This document shows positions 14,445-15,964 of a DNA stretch of 15,964 nt, piece after piece. Made by a program: the position numbers and the translations under genes. The notes beneath the pieces are model-generated. The model did no database searches. It was not told the origin of the DNA and was given only the letters and a program-made list of their open reading frames with translations. The DNA comes from Serpentinimonas sp. (GTDB lineage: Bacteria > Pseudomonadota > Gammaproteobacteria > Burkholderiales > Burkholderiaceae_C). Where the stretch lies: contig JALOSG010000096.1 in the NCBI GenBank assembly GCA_025458665.1, positions 1 to 15,964 on the forward strand. The letters are read 5' to 3'. How positions within the stretch are numbered: the stretch's first letter is position 1; every line of letters begins with the position of its first letter.

Positions 14445-15476
14445 ATGACATCGAGTGACAAGGAACTCCCCGTGCGGACTTCGCTGGCCGGCCGTATTCT
14501 GCGCCGCACGGTGTGGGGCGTGAGCGGACTCATCCTGCTCGCGGTGCTGGTGTTTGCGCTGGGCCCCACCAACGAATTTGGCCCCAACCAGCCCGCTGCC
14601 CGCACTGCGCCGCCGGCCGACCTTATGGCGCTGGACAACTGGCTGGCCCAGAGCGAGGTCGCCTTCCCCGACGTGCGGGCGAACAACGCCAAAGGCGTGG
14701 TGTGGCACCAGGGCCAGCGCACCCGCGCTCCCTGGGCGGTGGTGTACCTGCATGGCTTCACCGCCAGCCGGCTGGAAACCGCACCGCTGGCCGAACGCAT
14801 TGCCGAGCCGCTGGGCGCCCACGTGTTCTACACCCGGCTGGCCGGCCACGGCCGCAGCAGCGCCGCCATGGGCGAAGCCACCGTGCAGGACTGGCTGGCC
14901 GATGCGCAGGAGGCCATGGCCATAGGCCGCCTGCTGGGCGAACGGGTGCTGGTGGTGGGCGTGTCCACCGGTGCCACGCTGGCCACCTGGCTGGGCCAGC
15001 AGGCCAGCCTGAGCGGCCCCGACGACGTGTTTGTGTTCGTGTCTCCCAACTTCGGGCCGGCCGACAAGCGCACCGAACTCATCAACGGGCCGTGGGGCCA
15101 GCAGATTGCCTTTGCCGTGAGCGGCGACACCGTGGGCAGCCTCACCGGAGACCCGGCCCAGGACAACGCCTGGACGCGCGTGTACCCCACGCAGGCGCTG
15201 TTTCCCATGATGGCGCTGGTGGAGCATGCCCGTGACAGCGCGCTGGAGCGGTGGGAAGCCCCGTTGCTGGTGCTGTATTCCGAACAGGACCGCACCGTGG
15301 ACCCGGCCGAGATCAAGGCGGCATTTGCGCGCAAGGGCGGTACCCGCAACACCCTGAAAGTGGTGGACTACAGCGAGGCCCAGGGCCAGCACGTGCTGGC
15401 CGGCGATTTGCGTGCTCCCCAGGCCACCGACCGTATGGCCCGCGATGTGGTGGAGTGGGTGCGCGCCCTGGACTGA
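14445..15476 (+). CDS. Membrane-anchored alpha/beta hydrolase
   Basis: A 343-residue protein with one N-terminal hydrophobic segment (about 22-40, WGVSGLILLAVLVFALG) preceded by basic residues. It is probably anchored in the inner membrane with the catalytic domain outside the cytosol. The alpha/beta-hydrolase core is visible: oxyanion motif HGFTASR (103-109), RLAGHGRSS (131-139), nucleophile elbow GVSTGA (172-177, Ser174), probable acid Asp282 in YSEQDRTVDP, and His316 in GQHVLAGD. This resembles lysophospholipase/carboxylesterase-type enzymes, but the substrate cannot be read. The start at 14445 is supported by AGGAG six bases upstream; the frame extends further upstream inside murB. It follows murB by 13 bases and is likely co-transcribed with it. 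It converges on the methyltransferase gene, with 17 bases between the stops. Confidence 0.9.
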   Translation: MTSSDKELPVRTSLAGRILRRTVWGVSGLILLAVLVFALGPTNEFGPNQPAARTAPPADLMALDNWLAQSEVAFPDVRANNAKGVVWHQGQRTRAPWAVVYLHGFTASRLETAPLAERIAEPLGAHVFYTRLAGHGRSSAAMGEATVQDWLADAQEAMAIGRLLGERVLVVGVSTGATLATWLGQQASLSGPDDVFVFVSPNFGPADKRTELINGPWGQQIAFAVSGDTVGSLTGDPAQDNAWTRVYPTQALFPMMALVEHARDSALERWEAPLLVLYSEQDRTVDPAEIKAAFARKGGTRNTLKVVDYSEAQGQHVLAGDLRAPQATDRMARDVVEWVRALD

Positions 15477-15497
15477 GGCAACCCGCGCAGGCCTCAG
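15473..15497. terminator. Inverted repeat across two convergent stop codons
   Basis: CTGAGGC (15473-15479) and GCCTCAG (15491-15497) form a perfect 7-bp stem with an 11-base loop. Its arms contain the stop codons of the hydrolase (plus) and the methyltransferase (minus). There is no U-tract, so it is at best a weak bidirectional terminator. Confidence 0.3.
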
Positions 15498-15964
15498 GGA
15501 CCGAACAGGAACACCGTGGGCAAGTCCAGCGGCAGCGCACTGGCCCACGCGGTGCCGCCAGCGCGCCACTCGGCGACCGGGGCGCTGCGGATTTGCTGCG
15601 CCGGCAGCGTGAGGCCGCAGGCCAGGGCCAGCCGTGTGCCGGGTTGCAAGGTAGCCACCAGCGCCTGCAACAAGGTGGCGTTGCGGTAGGGAGTTTCTAT
15701 ACAGAGCTGGGTCTGGCCGGTTTTGCGGGCCAGCGTTTCCAGCTCCTTGATGCGCTGGCTCCGCCCTCCCGCGTCCTGCGGCAGATAGCCCACAAACGCA
15801 AAATCCTGTCCGTTCAGCCCACTGGCAGCCAGTGCCAGCACCAGGGATACCGGCCCCACCAGCGGCATCACCGGAATACCCAGCGCGTGCGCGGCACGAA
15901 CCACCGAGGCGCCTGGATCGGCAATGGCGGGCATGCCAGCCTCGCTCACCAGGCCCATGTTCTG
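15494..15964 (-). CDS. RsmI-like SAM-dependent methyltransferase (tetrapyrrole methylase fold), 5' end outside window
   Basis: 156 residues of the C-terminal part are visible; the frame is open through the right edge of the window, so the start lies outside. An in-frame ATG at 15958 is internal, because QN precedes it in frame and the family motif begins upstream. Seen in sequence: VSEAGMPAIADPGASVVRAA near the start of the visible part, matching the RsmI pattern ISDAGTP-INDPG--LVR; PLVGPVSLVLALAASGL (compare PLPGP-A-TALSAAGL); FVGYLPQ; and ETPYRN. RsmI 2'-O-methylates C1402 of 16S rRNA, but several Burkholderiales carry an RsmI-like paralogue of unknown target, and the divergent motifs (EAGMP for DAGTP, ETPYR for ESTHR) fit that better. 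It converges on the membrane-anchored hydrolase. Confidence 0.85.
   Translation of the reverse strand, partial: QNMGLVSEAGMPAIADPGASVVRAAHALGIPVMPLVGPVSLVLALAASGLNGQDFAFVGYLPQDAGGRSQRIKELETLARKTGQTQLCIETPYRNATLLQALVATLQPGTRLALACGLTLPAQQIRSAPVAEWRAGGTAWASALPLDLPTVFLFGP

Noticed and set aside
1..15964. CRISPR arrays, insertion sequences, prophage or attachment sites
   Set aside because: There are no regularly spaced direct repeats, transposase or integrase-like frames or target duplications. The tRNA-Thr gene is flanked by ordinary genes with no integrase.

Overview
The window is GC-rich, densely packed chromosomal DNA. Gene content and protein sequence point to a betaproteobacterium of the order Burkholderiales, most likely a Comamonadaceae-like organism (Acidovorax/Hydrogenophaga/Rhodoferax type). 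The taxonomic hints are the DinB form with an insert before its RGVITTASY segment, the class I FBPase, the PlsY, YajQ/MurB and RsmI-like protein sequences, and the exported FTNSFGQPS barrel-like protein. The assignment rests on recalled family resemblance, not on a search. I see no insertion sequence, prophage, CRISPR array or defence island, so this is mostly housekeeping chromosome.

Layout from left to right. Bases 1-2068 (minus strand) hold a GAF-GGDEF diguanylate cyclase followed 14 bases later by dinB (DNA polymerase IV), whose 3' end lies outside the window. A roughly 220-base gap follows, then a tRNA-Thr(CGU) gene on the minus strand with a clear intrinsic terminator. Bases 2430-7286 (minus) carry prfB, pepN and fbp in order of transcription. 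Bases 7360-9041 (minus) carry an alpha/beta hydrolase and a small exported outer-membrane-type protein. The direction then switches. Bases 9161-11925 (plus) carry a Tas-like aldo/keto reductase, ybaK, plsY and a YoaB/RidA-type protein. The last of these runs tail-to-tail into a minus-strand pair, yajQ followed by a degenerate HD-GYP protein. Divergent from yajQ is murB (plus), followed by a membrane-anchored alpha/beta hydrolase, which converges on a partial RsmI-like methyltransferase (minus) at the right edge.

Functional themes are translation termination and quality control (prfB, ybaK, tRNA-Thr, RsmI-like), envelope building (murB, plsY, outer-membrane-type protein), central carbon and peptide metabolism (fbp, pepN), damage metabolism (dinB, RidA) and cyclic-di-GMP signalling (GGEEF cyclase; YajQ next to a degenerate HD-GYP protein).

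The most striking observation is prfB. It has the classical +1 programmed frameshift at codon 28, but its 3' end appears to have lost about 98 bases. The reading frame stops right after the conserved GWGHQIR segment. The native C-terminal peptide (EASLKQGV plus stop) survives just downstream, in the wrong frame. This is either an assembly or sequencing artefact or a real truncation of an essential termination factor. It is the item most worth checking.
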